DNA of 64,000 nt from Clostridia bacterium (GTDB lineage Bacteria > Bacillota > Clostridia > Oscillospirales > CAG-272): assembly GCA_017502135.1 (NCBI GenBank), contig JAFVVP010000001.1:126544-190543 (forward strand), given 5' to 3'. Positions 14,803 through 25,673 of this stretch are shown here, piece by piece. Positions within the stretch are counted from its first letter, which is position 1, and the number at the start of each line of letters is the position of its first letter. Under the pieces are notes generated by a model that worked only from the letters and a program-made list of their open reading frames with translations, did not search any database and was not told the DNA's origin. The translations under genes were made by a program, and so were the position numbers.

Positions 14803-15882
14803 GTGAGAGACAGAGAACTGAGTGAAAGAAAGAAACTGATACTGAAGGCTGTAATCGAATCTCACATTGAGATGGGCGAGCCCGTCGGCAGCAAGTATTT
14901 GACGCAATATAAAGAGATCGCGTATTCGCCTGCTACGATTCGCAACGAAATGGCCGAACTTGAGGAAATGGGTTATCTGGAACAGCCGCATACTTCGGCG
15001 GGGCGCGTTCCCTCCGAGGCGGGGTATCGCTTTTACGTAGATTCTCTCGTCGAGCGGTATAATATGACGCACCGCGAGATCACGCAGCTCAAAACAGCAC
15101 TCCGTTCCCGTCAGGCGGAACTTGATAACATTCTCGACGAGGCGATGCGCCTTGCATCCTCCATGACGAATTACACGGCGCTGGCACTTCGCTCACGGCA
15201 CGTTAGAAACGTGGTTACCCGCTTTGAGGTAATCCGCGTCGCGGAGAGAAAAATGGTGCTCGTGATGGTGATGTCCAACGGCGCTGTGAAGAGCAAATAC
15301 ATCCTCTCGGAGACGGTCGTTCCCGACGAGGCGGCAGCGCTTTTGGCCCACACGCTCAATCAGTGTCTCGTGTCCGTTACGGCGGAGGAGATCACGATGC
15401 CGCTTCTTCTCGATATGGAGCGGCGGATGGGCGTGTACGCGTACCTCGTGAATCCGGTTTCGAAGGGTGTTTATGAAACGCTCACCTCGTTCTCCGGTGG
15501 AGAACTCAAGTTTGACGGTATCAACCGGCTGCTTTCCTATCCGGAGTATTACGATTTTGACCGCCTAAAGCAGATGCTCCAGATGTTTGAGCAGAAGGAC
15601 GATCTTTTGAAACTCATTTCGGAAGAGACGCGGGCGGTGGAGCAGTCCGGCGATGACAGCAAGGTGCAGGTCTACATCGGACACGAGAACATGGTGAATA
15701 TCATGGACAATTCCACCTTGATATTCAAAACGATCAAAAGCGGCGGTCACGCCATCGGCACGATCGGCATCATCGGACCTACGCGTATGGATTACTCCCG
15801 CGTGATCTCGATGCTCGATCAGCTGACATCCAGCATCCGCGACGCGCTTGATGACGGCGGCGCGGAAGAACACACAGAGTAA
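14803..15882 (+). CDS. hrcA: Heat-inducible transcriptional repressor HrcA
   Basis: A 359-residue protein. The winged helix (LSERKKLILKAVIESHIEMG...SPATIRNEMAELEEMGYLEQPHTSAGRVPS, about 5-65) and the GAF-like C-terminal domain ending IGPTRMDYSRVISMLDQL are typical. It represses the operon through the CIRCE site at 14743-14769 and is kept active by GroEL in characterised systems. The start is a GTG at 14803; GGAGAGG lies rather far upstream (about 14 nt), which may keep HrcA levels low. First gene of hrcA-grpE-dnaK-dnaJ-prmA; grpE begins 11 nt after its stop. Confidence 0.95.
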   Translation: MRDRELSERKKLILKAVIESHIEMGEPVGSKYLTQYKEIAYSPATIRNEMAELEEMGYLEQPHTSAGRVPSEAGYRFYVDSLVERYNMTHREITQLKTALRSRQAELDNILDEAMRLASSMTNYTALALRSRHVRNVVTRFEVIRVAERKMVLVMVMSNGAVKSKYILSETVVPDEAAALLAHTLNQCLVSVTAEEITMPLLLDMERRMGVYAYLVNPVSKGVYETLTSFSGGELKFDGINRLLSYPEYYDFDRLKQMLQMFEQKDDLLKLISEETRAVEQSGDDSKVQVYIGHENMVNIMDNSTLIFKTIKSGGHAIGTIGIIGPTRMDYSRVISMLDQLTSSIRDALDDGGAEEHTE

Positions 15883-15893
15883 GGACGAGAACG

Positions 15894-16487
15894 ATGAACA
15901 AAGAAGAAACGATGCAGAATACGGCGGAGGAGCCGACCGTAACAACGGAAAGCGGTACGGCGGAGGCTGAAGCCGTACAGAGCGAGAAGACAGCCGGCGG
16001 GCGCCGCGACGGCAAAAAGACGCGTGCCGAGATCGCCGAGCTTGAGAAGAAGCTGAAAGAGGCAGAAGAGGCAGCGGCCGAGGCAAAGGATAAATATCTT
16101 CGCGTTCTTGCCGAGTACGATAATTTCCGCAAACGGAGTGCAAAGGAACGCGACGGCATCTACGCCGACGCCGTAACGGACAGTGTCATGCAGCTTTTGC
16201 CGCTGCTTGATAACCTCAAACAGGCACGCGAGTATGCAGACGGCGATCCCGCGAAAGTGGTGGAGGGCGTTCGTATGATCTTAGCCTCCGTCCCCGAGAT
16301 TCTCGGTAAAATGGACGTTACCGAATACGGTGCGCCCGGAGATACGTTCGATCCCAACATCCATAACGCAGTGCTTCACGTAGAAGACGACGAGCACGGC
16401 GAGGGCGAGATCGTGGAAGTATTCCAAAGCGGTTACCGCCGCGGCGACAAGATCATCCGCTACGCCATGGTGCGCGTTGCGAACTGA
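15894..16487 (+). CDS. grpE: Nucleotide exchange factor GrpE
   Basis: A 197-residue protein with an acidic, Glu/Thr-rich disordered N-terminus (about 1-40), a long coiled coil (RAEIAELEKKLKEAEEAAAEAKDKYLRVLAEYDNFRKR), and the beta-wing domain with GVRMILASV, DPNIHNAVLHVED and VEVFQSGYRRGDKIIRYAMVRV. It releases ADP from DnaK and acts as a thermosensor dimer. The YLR-LAEYDNFRKR core and the GY-RR motif near the C-terminus are diagnostic. Second gene of the CIRCE-controlled operon. Confidence 0.96.
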   Translation: MNKEETMQNTAEEPTVTTESGTAEAEAVQSEKTAGGRRDGKKTRAEIAELEKKLKEAEEAAAEAKDKYLRVLAEYDNFRKRSAKERDGIYADAVTDSVMQLLPLLDNLKQAREYADGDPAKVVEGVRMILASVPEILGKMDVTEYGAPGDTFDPNIHNAVLHVEDDEHGEGEIVEVFQSGYRRGDKIIRYAMVRVAN

Positions 16488-16522
16488 TCGCTTAATAAAG
16501 TCAACAACCCCAATTTCAATAA

Positions 16523-18397
<1,875 letters not shown>

Positions 18398-18406
18398 TAA
18401 ATAACG

Positions 18407-18438
18407 GGAGGTGTCGCGCCTTAAAACGCGACACCTCC
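18407..18438 (+). other. Strong dnaK-dnaJ intergenic hairpin without U-tract
   Basis: GGAGGTGTCGCG (18407-18418) pairs perfectly with CGCGACACCTCC (18427-18438). The following ATTTGGCG gives no real U-run, so it is more likely an mRNA-stabilising or processing element that keeps dnaK message above dnaJ than a full terminator. Confidence 0.65.
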
Positions 18439-18485
18439 ATTTGGCGTTTTTATTCTCTCCGCCCGGCGGAGAAAGGTGAGGGACA

Positions 18486-19619
18486 ATGGCAGAAACGAAA
18501 CGAGACTATTACGAGGCGCTCGGTGTTGACAGATCGGCGGATGAAGCGGCGATCAAAAAGGCATACCGTACGCTTGCGAAAAAATATCACCCCGATATTA
18601 ACCCCGGCGATGCGGAGGCGGAGCGTAAGTTCAAGGAAGTGAACGAGGCGTACGCCGTTTTATCCGATCCCGAAAAGAAGGCGAAATACGATCAGTTCGG
18701 TCACGCCGCGTTTGAAGCGGGCGGCGCTGGCGGCGGATTCGGCGGTTTTGGCGGATTCGGCGGTATGGATTTCGATATATCCGATATCTTCTCCAGCTTC
18801 TTCGGCGGCGGGATGGGCGGCGGCAGCACGCGCCGCGGTCCCGTGCGCGGCGAGGATCTGAGCGTCCGCGTAACGCTTACGTTTGAAGAGGCGGTATTCG
18901 GTACGAAGAAAGAAGTCTCCTATCAGCGAATCCAAAAATGCGGCAGCTGCTCCGGTACGGGTGCGGCAAAGGGCACGTCTCCGAAAACGTGTACCGCCTG
19001 CGGCGGCTCGGGACGCGTTCGCGTACAGCAGAGAACACCCCTCGGCATCATGCAGACGCAGAAGTCCTGCGACGCTTGTCGCGGTACGGGCAAGATCATC
19101 GAGAAGCCCTGCGACGACTGTCGCGGAAACGGATACGTCCGCGCTACGAAGAAGCTGGACGTAACGATTCCCGCCGGCATTGACGACGGACAGAGAATCG
19201 TTCTCAGCGGGCAGGGAAGCGAAGGCAGAGATGGCGGTCCCGCGGGAGATTTGTACATTTACGTGAGCGTACGGCCGCACGCCGTGTTTGAACGCGAGGG
19301 CACGGACATCTACTGCGAGGTGCCGATCTCGTTTACGGAGGCGGCACTCGGTGCGGAGATTGATATTCCCACGCTCGAAGGAACGGAGAAATACGAAATC
19401 CCTGAGGGCACGCAAACCGGCACGACGTTCACGCTCCGCCAGCACGGCGTTCCCATTGTGAACACGAAGAACCGCGGTTCGCTCCATATTACCGTGACGG
19501 TGGAAGTGCCGAAGAATCTGAACGGTGAGCAGAAAGATATTCTTCGGAAATTTGCGGAAAGCCGCGGCGAAGCGAACTCCAAAGGCCGCGACAAATTCTT
19601 TAAACGTTTCTTCAAATAA
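18486..19619 (+). CDS. dnaJ: Chaperone protein DnaJ (Hsp40)
   Basis: A 377-residue type-I DnaJ. J domain with the HPD motif in [18 protein letters not shown] (about 31-48), a Gly/Phe region ([16 protein letters not shown]), the zinc domain with four CxxCxGxG repeats ([32 protein letters not shown]; about 151-220), and the C-terminal substrate-binding domain. It delivers substrates to DnaK and stimulates its ATPase. AGAAAGGTGAGG-type site before the ATG. All four zinc repeats are intact. Confidence 0.97.
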   Translation: MAETKRDYYEALGVDRSADEAAIKKAYRTLAKKYHPDINPGDAEAERKFKEVNEAYAVLSDPEKKAKYDQFGHAAFEAGGAGGGFGGFGGFGGMDFDISDIFSSFFGGGMGGGSTRRGPVRGEDLSVRVTLTFEEAVFGTKKEVSYQRIQKCGSCSGTGAAKGTSPKTCTACGGSGRVRVQQRTPLGIMQTQKSCDACRGTGKIIEKPCDDCRGNGYVRATKKLDVTIPAGIDDGQRIVLSGQGSEGRDGGPAGDLYIYVSVRPHAVFEREGTDIYCEVPISFTEAALGAEIDIPTLEGTEKYEIPEGTQTGTTFTLRQHGVPIVNTKNRGSLHITVTVEVPKNLNGEQKDILRKFAESRGEANSKGRDKFFKRFFK

Positions 19620-19633
19620 GCGGAGGCTGAAGG

Positions 19634-20581
19634 ATGGAATACGAAACCATTGAAAATTATGAAGATAAAAACTGGGTCTGCATCCGCGTGAGCGCCCCGC
19701 GTGCGCATCTTGATATGGTTACCGCCATCATGAGTATGGTCGATAACGCGCTTATGATCGAGGATTTCTCTGACGTATTGCAGGATCTCGACGGCGTGTA
19801 CGGTGATCTCATCGACGAGGAACTTCTGGGGAAGGATCGCGAAACGGCGGCAGTGTCCGTGTTTGTTCCCGATGAAAAATCGCCCGCCGAGGCTGAGTTC
19901 TTCGTCCGCGCACGTCTTCTCGAGTGCGGGATTGACGCCCAGATCACGACGTCCGGCGTTTCGGAAGAGGATTGGGCGGAGTCCTGGAAGAAATACTACA
20001 AACCGATCAAAACGGGCAATCGCCTCGTGATCGTGCCCGTATGGGAAACGTATGAGCCTGCGCCCGAAGAGATAACGGTCCTTATGGATCCCGGCATGGC
20101 GTTCGGAACGGGAACGCACGAGACGACGCGCCTTTGCGCCTCGCTTCTTGAATCTTACGTGAAAGAGGGGTGCACTGTCCTTGACGTGGGATGCGGCAGC
20201 GGTATTTTGGCGATCTCTGCCGCGAAACTGGGTGCGGCATCCGCCTACGCCTGCGATATTGATCCCGTGGCGGTACGGATCGCGAAGGAGAACTGCGTTC
20301 TCAATCAAACGGAGAACGTTACGGCGGCGGTCTCGGATCTTCTCCGTGACGTGCCCGAACAGCGGTACGACGTGTGCGTTGCCAATATCGTGGCGGATGT
20401 GATTATCCGTATGGCGCCCGATATCGGCCGCTTTATGAAAGAGGACGGCGTCCTCATCGTTTCCGGGATCATTGAGGAGCGCGCGGACGAGGTGTTGTCC
20501 GTCCTTTCGGCAAACGGTCTTCAGACTGTGGACGGCAAACGCGAGAACGGTTGGTACGCCGGTGTTGTAACCAAACGGTAA
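19634..20581 (+). CDS. prmA: Ribosomal protein L11 methyltransferase PrmA
   Basis: A 315-residue SAM-dependent methyltransferase: N-terminal substrate-recognition domain (about 1-100), then FGTGTHETTRLCASLLE, VLDVGCGSGILAISAAKLGA (SAM-binding motif I, about 180-199), ACDIDPVAV and CVANIVADVI (catalytic NI-AD motif, about 250-259). It trimethylates amino groups of L11. Placement after dnaJ is common in Clostridia, so it is expected to be heat-inducible here. GGAGG-type site 14 nt after the dnaJ stop. Followed by a terminator, the end of the operon. Confidence 0.95.
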   Translation: MEYETIENYEDKNWVCIRVSAPRAHLDMVTAIMSMVDNALMIEDFSDVLQDLDGVYGDLIDEELLGKDRETAAVSVFVPDEKSPAEAEFFVRARLLECGIDAQITTSGVSEEDWAESWKKYYKPIKTGNRLVIVPVWETYEPAPEEITVLMDPGMAFGTGTHETTRLCASLLESYVKEGCTVLDVGCGSGILAISAAKLGAASAYACDIDPVAVRIAKENCVLNQTENVTAAVSDLLRDVPEQRYDVCVANIVADVIIRMAPDIGRFMKEDGVLIVSGIIEERADEVLSVLSANGLQTVDGKRENGWYAGVVTKR

Positions 20582-20592
20582 AGGAATAGAAG

Positions 20593-20622
20593 GACGGCAG
20601 ACGTGTGTCTGTCGTCTTTTTT
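20593..20622 (+). terminator. Terminator of the hrcA-prmA operon
   Basis: GACGGCAGAC (20593-20602), loop GTGT, GTCTGTCGTC (20607-20616), then six T. Confidence 0.9.
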
Positions 20623-20673
20623 GTTTTTCTGTCGTTTTTGGGGAAAAAGAAATGACGAGTTTTTCAAAAAAAA

Positions 20674-20702
20674 TTGACAAATGAGCGCTGTTATAGTATA
20701 AT
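20674..20702 (+). promoter_or_regulatory. Consensus sigma-A promoter for the 20.8 kb membrane protein
   Basis: TTGACA (20674-20679), 17-nt spacer, TATAAT (20697-20702), both boxes perfect. It drives a leader of about 135 nt that contains GGCGGC/GCCGCC pairing around 20785-20810. Confidence 0.92.
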
Positions 20703-20845
20703 ATTATGGTATCATAACAGTATTGTGTCCGAAATCGGAATTTTGCGCGGGCGCTTCGGCTGTTAATTGTATTTTGCAATCTGTGGCGGCGCATTTTCAG
20801 ATGCCGCCGTATTCTCAATAAAACAAAAAGGAGCAGTTCGCGCAG

Positions 20846-21295
20846 GTGAACGATGCTGAAATGGTTATGGCAAAGGTAAAGAAGATCAGAAAAAACGGAG
20901 ACACACGCACTCGTGAAAAGAACAGCAATACCGTAACGGCGCGTATGGCGATCATGGTTCTTCTCGATATTATCGCTATTTTCGCTTTGAGTGCTTTGCA
21001 GCGTGACGGCAGACGGGAACTTCAGTTCTATGAGCACTGGCTCACGCCTCTGACCGTGGTGTTCGGCGTACTTACTCTGGCGGCTGTCGCTTACCAGATT
21101 TTCGTCGTCGCGAAGAAGATCAACACCGCGGGACACGTTGTCACGCCGGCTATGATTATCTGTGTCGCCTTGTTCGGATTCCTCGCGTGTCTTCTGTATA
21201 CGCGCCTCATTCCGATGACGATTATCATCGCGTCCGTCGTCTCAACGGTTCTGTTTGTGGTGTACTGCCTCTACATGCACATTTTTTATCGATAA
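20846..21295 (+). CDS. Four-helix integral membrane protein, unknown function
   Basis: Not recognised. A 149-residue protein with a basic, soluble N-terminus (KVKKIRKNGDTRTREKNSN) and four predicted transmembrane segments: MAIMVLLDIIAIFALSAL, LTPLTVVFGVLTLAAVAYQIFVV, VVTPAMIICVALFGFLACLLY and MTIIIASVVSTVLFVVYCLYM. Start taken as GTG 20846 after AAAGGAG, although the spacing is long (13 nt); ATG codons 5 and 7 residues in are alternatives. It has a perfect consensus promoter, so it is probably well expressed. It precedes the PucR-type regulator and the ftsEX genes, but those have a separate promoter. Confidence 0.75.
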   Translation: MNDAEMVMAKVKKIRKNGDTRTREKNSNTVTARMAIMVLLDIIAIFALSALQRDGRRELQFYEHWLTPLTVVFGVLTLAAVAYQIFVVAKKINTAGHVVTPAMIICVALFGFLACLLYTRLIPMTIIIASVVSTVLFVVYCLYMHIFYR

Positions 21296-21378
21296 GCGTC
21301 AAGTGCGGGTTTTTTCGTCAAAACGCAAAAAATCCTCAAAAAAACGCCGTGATTCTTGGAAAAAACACGAAAAAACTA

Positions 21379-21407
21379 TTGAAATGCCACAAAAAATAGT
21401 GTAAAAT
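21379..21407 (+). promoter_or_regulatory. Sigma-A promoter for the PucR/CdaR-like regulator
   Basis: TTGAAA (21379-21384), 17-nt spacer, TAAAAT (21402-21407). Confidence 0.78.
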
Positions 21408-21480
21408 ATAGTATAGTATATACAACCCAGCGAAGCATTTATATTCATTTGTATGTCTAAATGTTGAAGGGAGGCGCCTT

Positions 21481-22566
21481 ATGTCGAGCCGTCTTTTTCA
21501 GGGAATTATTCATCAGATGCGCGACACGATCGACCGTGTAACGGGCGTAATAGATGAAAACGGCGTGATTATCGCTTGCAGTGAACTTGGTAAAATCGGA
21601 GAAATGAAGACGGGTATCCGTGATGAGCTTTCGTACACGGCCGAGGCAGTGACCGTCGGAGGTGTAACGTACAGACCCATTTCGATGGATGCAAAATGGG
21701 AGTATATCGTTTTTGTTGAGGGTGAGGATAAACTGGCGGACAAAATCGCAACGATTCTGTCCGTTACGTTTGCGAACATCAAAAACCTTTACGACGAAAA
21801 ATATGACAAGAGTTCGTTCATAAAGAATATTATTCTTGACAACATTCTGCCTTCCGATATTTACATCAAGAGCAAGGAACTCCGCTTCAGCACCGAGGAA
21901 GTACGGGTCGTGTTCCTCATCAAGTTCCATACGAAGGGTGAGGTTCTCCCGTTCGATATGGTGCAGAACATATTCCCCGACAAGAATAAGGATTACGTCA
22001 TAAGCGTAGGCGAGCAGGATATCGTCCTTGTGAAAGAGGTCAAGGCCAATTCTCCCGTCAAGGAGATCGAGAAACTGGCAAAATCCATTGCCGACACGCT
22101 CAATTCCGAGTTCTTCACGAAGGTGTCCATCGGTATCGGTAAGCCGGTAGACAATATTAAGGATCTCGCACGCTCGTATAAGGAAGCGCAGGTCGCCCTT
22201 GAGGTCGGCAAAGTCTTCGATACCGAAAAAGATATCATCAGCTATGAAAATCTGGGCATCGGCCGACTGATCTATCAGCTGCCGACGACGCTTTGCGAGA
22301 TGTTTCTTCAGGAAGTGTTCAAAAACGGTTCGCTCGAATCCCTTGACCGTGAAACGCTGATGACTATCCAGTGCTTCTTTGAAAACAACCTGAACGTCTC
22401 TGAGACGTCAAGAAAACTGTTTGTACACCGCAATACGCTGGTCTATCGCCTGGAGAAGATCCGCAAGCTGACCGGCCTCGATTTGAGAGAATTTGACCAC
22501 GCCATCACGTTCAAGGTGGCTCTCATGGTGAAACGTTACCTCACCACGAAACCGACAAAATTCTGA
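21481..22566 (+). CDS. PucR/CdaR-family helix-turn-helix transcriptional regulator
   Basis: A 361-residue protein. The N-terminal sensor-like part (about 1-125) carries GVIDENGVIIACSELGKIGE, a PAS/sugar-diacid-binding-like fold; a GGDEF-like middle (about 130-245) includes VSIGIGKPVDNIKDLARSYKEAQVALEVG; and the C-terminal PucR HTH (about 300-355) reads NVSETSRKLFVHRNTLVYRLEKIRKLTGLDL. Such regulators respond to small metabolites and activate or repress nearby genes. Here the next genes are ftsE and ftsX, 216 nt downstream and separated by a strong hairpin, so control of the cell-wall splitting module is a reasonable inference. AGGGAGGCG site before the ATG. Confidence 0.85.
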   Translation: MSSRLFQGIIHQMRDTIDRVTGVIDENGVIIACSELGKIGEMKTGIRDELSYTAEAVTVGGVTYRPISMDAKWEYIVFVEGEDKLADKIATILSVTFANIKNLYDEKYDKSSFIKNIILDNILPSDIYIKSKELRFSTEEVRVVFLIKFHTKGEVLPFDMVQNIFPDKNKDYVISVGEQDIVLVKEVKANSPVKEIEKLAKSIADTLNSEFFTKVSIGIGKPVDNIKDLARSYKEAQVALEVGKVFDTEKDIISYENLGIGRLIYQLPTTLCEMFLQEVFKNGSLESLDRETLMTIQCFFENNLNVSETSRKLFVHRNTLVYRLEKIRKLTGLDLREFDHAITFKVALMVKRYLTTKPTKF

Positions 22567-22616
22567 TGACCGGTGCGGTTTTTGACAGCATACGCATTCG
22601 ACATTGTATGAAACCA

Positions 22617-22679
22617 AAGGGAACTGCGCCGGGATGGAAACTGCCGCCAATGGGCGAACTATCTCCGGCGCATTCCCTT
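22617..22679 (+). other. Long bulged hairpin between the regulator gene and ftsE
   Basis: AAGGGAA-c-TGCGCCGGG (22617-22633) pairs with TCCGGCGCA-TTCCCTT (22664-22679), about 16 bp with one bulged base, around a 30-nt loop that can itself pair. No U-run follows (CTTGCCATG), so it is not a standard terminator. A TTGACA box lies just upstream at 22582-22587. It may be an RNA control element in the ftsEX leader. Confidence 0.55.
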
Positions 22680-22782
22680 GCCATGTTTTATTGGGAAAAT
22701 TTTGCCTTGAAAATCGGCTCTCCCGAAACGGAAAAATCCGTCTTGAGCCTGTTTTCTGATTAAAATATGACAGAAGGATATT

Positions 22783-23460
22783 ATGATTACATTCAAGAAC
22801 GTACGAAAAGCATACCCGAACGGAACCGTCGCTCTGGACGGTGTCAATCTGGAGGTTGAAGACGGCGAATTCGTGTTCATCGTCGGTCATTCCGGTGCAG
22901 GTAAGACCACGATGATGAAACTCCTTCTCCGTGAGGAAAAGGTAACGTCCGGATCCATTATCGTAGGAGATTACAATCTTTCGAAAATGTCCTCCTTCCG
23001 CGTGCCGTATTACCGCCGCGAGCTTGGTGTCGTTTTCCAGGATTTCCGCCTGTTCCCGAATAAAACGGTGTTTGAAAACGTGGCTTTTGCCATGCGTGCC
23101 GTCGGAACGCCTGCGAAGGTCATTAAACGCCGCGTTCCCGCGATTCTTCACACGGTGAATCTGGCGGACAAGCATAACTGCTTCCCGAATCAGCTTTCGG
23201 GCGGCGAGCAGCAGCGCGTGGCTCTGGCACGTGCTCTTGCGAACAATCCGAAAATCATCATCGCGGACGAGCCTACCGGCAACATCGACCCGCAGATGAG
23301 TCTTGAGATCATGAACCTGCTCGTGAAGATCAACAAGCTTGGGAAAACGGTCATCGTCGTTACCCACGAGAAGAGCCTGGTCGATTACTACAAGCAGCGC
23401 GTGATCACCATTCAAGACGGACATGTTGCCGACGATCATGTGGGAGGAATGTTCGAATGA
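22783..23460 (+). CDS. ftsE: Cell division ATP-binding protein FtsE
   Basis: A 225-residue ABC ATPase: Walker [10 protein letters not shown] (about 36-44), Q-loop [13 protein letters not shown], signature [15 protein letters not shown], Walker [14 protein letters not shown]-loop [10 protein letters not shown]. The [17 protein letters not shown] stretch is characteristic of FtsE. With FtsX it forms a membrane complex that switches on peptidoglycan hydrolases; the M23 hydrolase encoded two genes down is the likely partner. Its stop and the ftsX start overlap as ATGA. Confidence 0.95.
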   Translation: MITFKNVRKAYPNGTVALDGVNLEVEDGEFVFIVGHSGAGKTTMMKLLLREEKVTSGSIIVGDYNLSKMSSFRVPYYRRELGVVFQDFRLFPNKTVFENVAFAMRAVGTPAKVIKRRVPAILHTVNLADKHNCFPNQLSGGEQQRVALARALANNPKIIIADEPTGNIDPQMSLEIMNLLVKINKLGKTVIVVTHEKSLVDYYKQRVITIQDGHVADDHVGGMFE

Positions 23461-24347
23461 GAAGATATAATCTGTTTTATTTCATCGGACAGGGCTTTCA
23501 GGGAATCTTCCGTAACGGCGTTATGTCCGTAGCTTCGATCGCGGTTCTTATGAGCTGCCTTGTCGTGCTCGGCGGATTTGCTTTGCTCGTCTATAACATT
23601 GATGTGAACCTCGAAGAATTCGGTCTTATGAACGAAATCGTCGTTTTCGTGGACCGTGAAGCCGGCGAGGAGGATATTCAGCGTATCGAAGCGGAGATCC
23701 GCGCACTTGACAATGTCGCATCCGTCAAGAGGACGACGAAAGCCGAGGCGCTGGAAAGCATGAAACAGCAGTCGGAGGAGTACGCGCATCTGTACGAGGA
23801 TATCGACGAGACGAACAACCCGCTCACCGACTCCTTCACGATCGTGTACGAGGATAACGACCGCGTCGTAACTCTTGCGTATCTTCTCGGGCAGATCGAC
23901 GGCGTTCGCAAGGTGAACAACCGCCTCGATCTGGCGGTGACCATGTCGAATTTCAAGAGCGGCGTTTTGCTTATCTTTACGTGGTTCCTTATTATTCTCT
24001 TTGTGGTCAGCCTTTTCGTAATCATCAATACGATCAAACTTTCCGTATTCTCGAGACGCAGTGAGATCAGCATCATGCGCTACGTGGGCGCCACCTCGTG
24101 GTTCATCACTCTGCCGTTCCTTTTTGAAGGCGTCATCATCGGTCTCGTATCGAGTGCCGCCGCCTATTTTGTGGAGATGTATTTCTATTACTACATAGAA
24201 GGCATGGTTCTCAGTGATTTGCAGATGATCTCCATCATTCCGCCCGCCGCGATCCAGATGCCCATGCTTTGGGCGTTCCTCGCGATCGGCGTTCTTTCGG
24301 GCATCATCGGCTCGAGTATTTCGCTCGGTAAATATCTGAAGGCATAA
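23457..24347 (+). CDS. ftsX: Cell division protein FtsX (permease-like)
   Basis: A 296-residue protein with four transmembrane segments: one after the N-terminus (GVMSVASIAVLMSCLVVLGGF), a large extracellular domain (about 50-160), then three near the C-terminus (VLLIFTWFLIILFVVSLFVIIN; LFEGVIIGLVSSAAAY; MLWAFLAIGVLSGIIGSS). RRSEISIMRYVGAT is the conserved cytoplasmic coupling segment that contacts FtsE. The extracellular domain is expected to bind the coiled-coil M23 hydrolase encoded next. Starts on the ATGA overlap with ftsE. Confidence 0.95.
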   Translation: MRRYNLFYFIGQGFQGIFRNGVMSVASIAVLMSCLVVLGGFALLVYNIDVNLEEFGLMNEIVVFVDREAGEEDIQRIEAEIRALDNVASVKRTTKAEALESMKQQSEEYAHLYEDIDETNNPLTDSFTIVYEDNDRVVTLAYLLGQIDGVRKVNNRLDLAVTMSNFKSGVLLIFTWFLIILFVVSLFVIINTIKLSVFSRRSEISIMRYVGATSWFITLPFLFEGVIIGLVSSAAAYFVEMYFYYYIEGMVLSDLQMISIIPPAAIQMPMLWAFLAIGVLSGIIGSSISLGKYLKA

Positions 24348-24359
24348 GGAGGATTCTCT

Positions 24360-25601
24360 ATGAAGCACGCAAACATTCGTTTCGGCAAACGGATCGCGGC
24401 ATTCGTTCTGGCGGTCGTCCTTTTCTTCCCGGTATCGCTTTTCTCGGGCAGCACGGACGTGTCCGCTGCATCGTCCGGGCTTACCGATGCAACTGTAAAG
24501 AAGTACGAAGAACAGCTTGAGGCGCTGGCAGCCAAGCAAAAGGAAATAGAGAGGAATTTGTCCACTCTCCGCTCGCAGCAGGCATCCTGGCAGTCCGAGA
24601 AGGCCGCCATCGACAGTTATCTCAATACAACGGAGAGAAAGATAGAAGCGGCAGAACTCCTTTCTGCCGAACTTCGCGCTCAGATCGAGACGACTGAAGC
24701 GGAGATCCAAAACACGAAAGCGGAGTACGACCGCGCGATGGATCAGTTCCTTACGGAAATGGTGATATCCTACGAGGACGGCGAAGCATCGTATCTCGGG
24801 CTCATCCTCGGTGCGGACAGTCTCGGTGATTTTTTGTCGCGCCTTGAGCAGATCAGCGCTCTTATGGAGTTTAAGAAAACTGTTATGAAGACGCTTGACA
24901 CGAAGCGTAAACAGCTCGAGGAAAAAGACCGCGAACTGATACAGAAACTTGCCGTGCAGACGGAAACGCTTGAACAGCTTGAACTGGATCGCATTGCTTA
25001 CACGAAAGAGGCAGATGCGGCGATTGCCCGTATTGCTGAACTGGAAAAAGATGAAAGCGCCGCGTTGAAACTTTATTACGCGAACAAAGCGGAGGAAGAT
25101 AAACTCGATAAGGAACTGGAGGAGTACCTCCTCGAGCTCCAAAGAAAGAATCAGGGCTCGCTTGAAGGCGGCGACTGGCTCTGGCCGATCCCTCTTACCG
25201 CGGATCAGTACTGCTCCTCTGTGTACGGTTGGCGTATGCTTTGGGGCGCGTGGGATTTCCACCGCGGCTGGGATATCGCTTGCTGGCTCGGTACGGATAT
25301 CCGCGCATCGAAGTCCGGTACGGTTGTCATTTCCACATATCACAGCAGCTACGGAAACTACGTAGTTATCGACCACGGCGGCGGTATTTCGACCGTGTAC
25401 GCGCATGCGTCGAAACTGCTTGTCTCAAAGGGTGATAAGGTCCAGAAGGGCGACGTCATCGCGAAGGTGGGTACTACCGGCAGCTCGACCGGCTACCATC
25501 TCCACTTCGAATTCCGCAAAGACGGTAAGTACGACGATCCTTTTAACTATATTCCGAAGCCGCCGATTTCGGTGGGCGCATCCCGTTATTCTAAGTCGTA
25601 A
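24360..25601 (+). CDS. Secreted M23 peptidoglycan hydrolase with coiled coil (EnvC/PcsB-like role)
   Basis: A 413-residue protein: signal peptide (IAAFVLAVVLFFPVSLFS, cleavage near DVSAAS), a long coiled coil (about 45-255, e.g. LEALAAKQKEIERNLSTLRSQQ), and a C-terminal LytM/M23 domain. Zinc ligands are visible as HRGWDIA (His and Asp), and YHLHFEF (HxH). The paired coiled coil is how FtsX-controlled hydrolases such as EnvC, PcsB and RipC are regulated, and its place 12 nt after ftsX supports that. It probably cleaves peptide cross-bridges, or activates amidases if catalytically weak; both ligand sets look intact. Confidence 0.92.
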   Translation: MKHANIRFGKRIAAFVLAVVLFFPVSLFSGSTDVSAASSGLTDATVKKYEEQLEALAAKQKEIERNLSTLRSQQASWQSEKAAIDSYLNTTERKIEAAELLSAELRAQIETTEAEIQNTKAEYDRAMDQFLTEMVISYEDGEASYLGLILGADSLGDFLSRLEQISALMEFKKTVMKTLDTKRKQLEEKDRELIQKLAVQTETLEQLELDRIAYTKEADAAIARIAELEKDESAALKLYYANKAEEDKLDKELEEYLLELQRKNQGSLEGGDWLWPIPLTADQYCSSVYGWRMLWGAWDFHRGWDIACWLGTDIRASKSGTVVISTYHSSYGNYVVIDHGGGISTVYAHASKLLVSKGDKVQKGDVIAKVGTTGSSTGYHLHFEFRKDGKYDDPFNYIPKPPISVGASRYSKS

Positions 25602-25639
25602 ATTCATAAAAATACCGCTTTTTGCATATGTTATATAAT

Positions 25640-25658
25640 GCCGCTTTACAAAAGCGGC
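25640..25658 (+). other. Short hairpin before the S41 protease gene
   Basis: GCCGCTTT (25640-25647), loop ACA, AAAGCGGC (25651-25658), just after a TATAAT hexamer (25634-25639) that lacks a good -35. It may be a weak internal promoter with a 5'-end hairpin. Confidence 0.4.
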
Positions 25659-25673
25659 AGAAATGAGAATAAA

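Noticed and set aside
22566..22763. 65-codon ORF starting on an ATGA overlap with the regulator gene
   Set aside because: It runs through the long hairpin, has no ribosome site and no protein-like pattern.
23436..25406. 656-residue reverse ORF
   Set aside because: Antisense of ftsX and the M23 gene; no motif.
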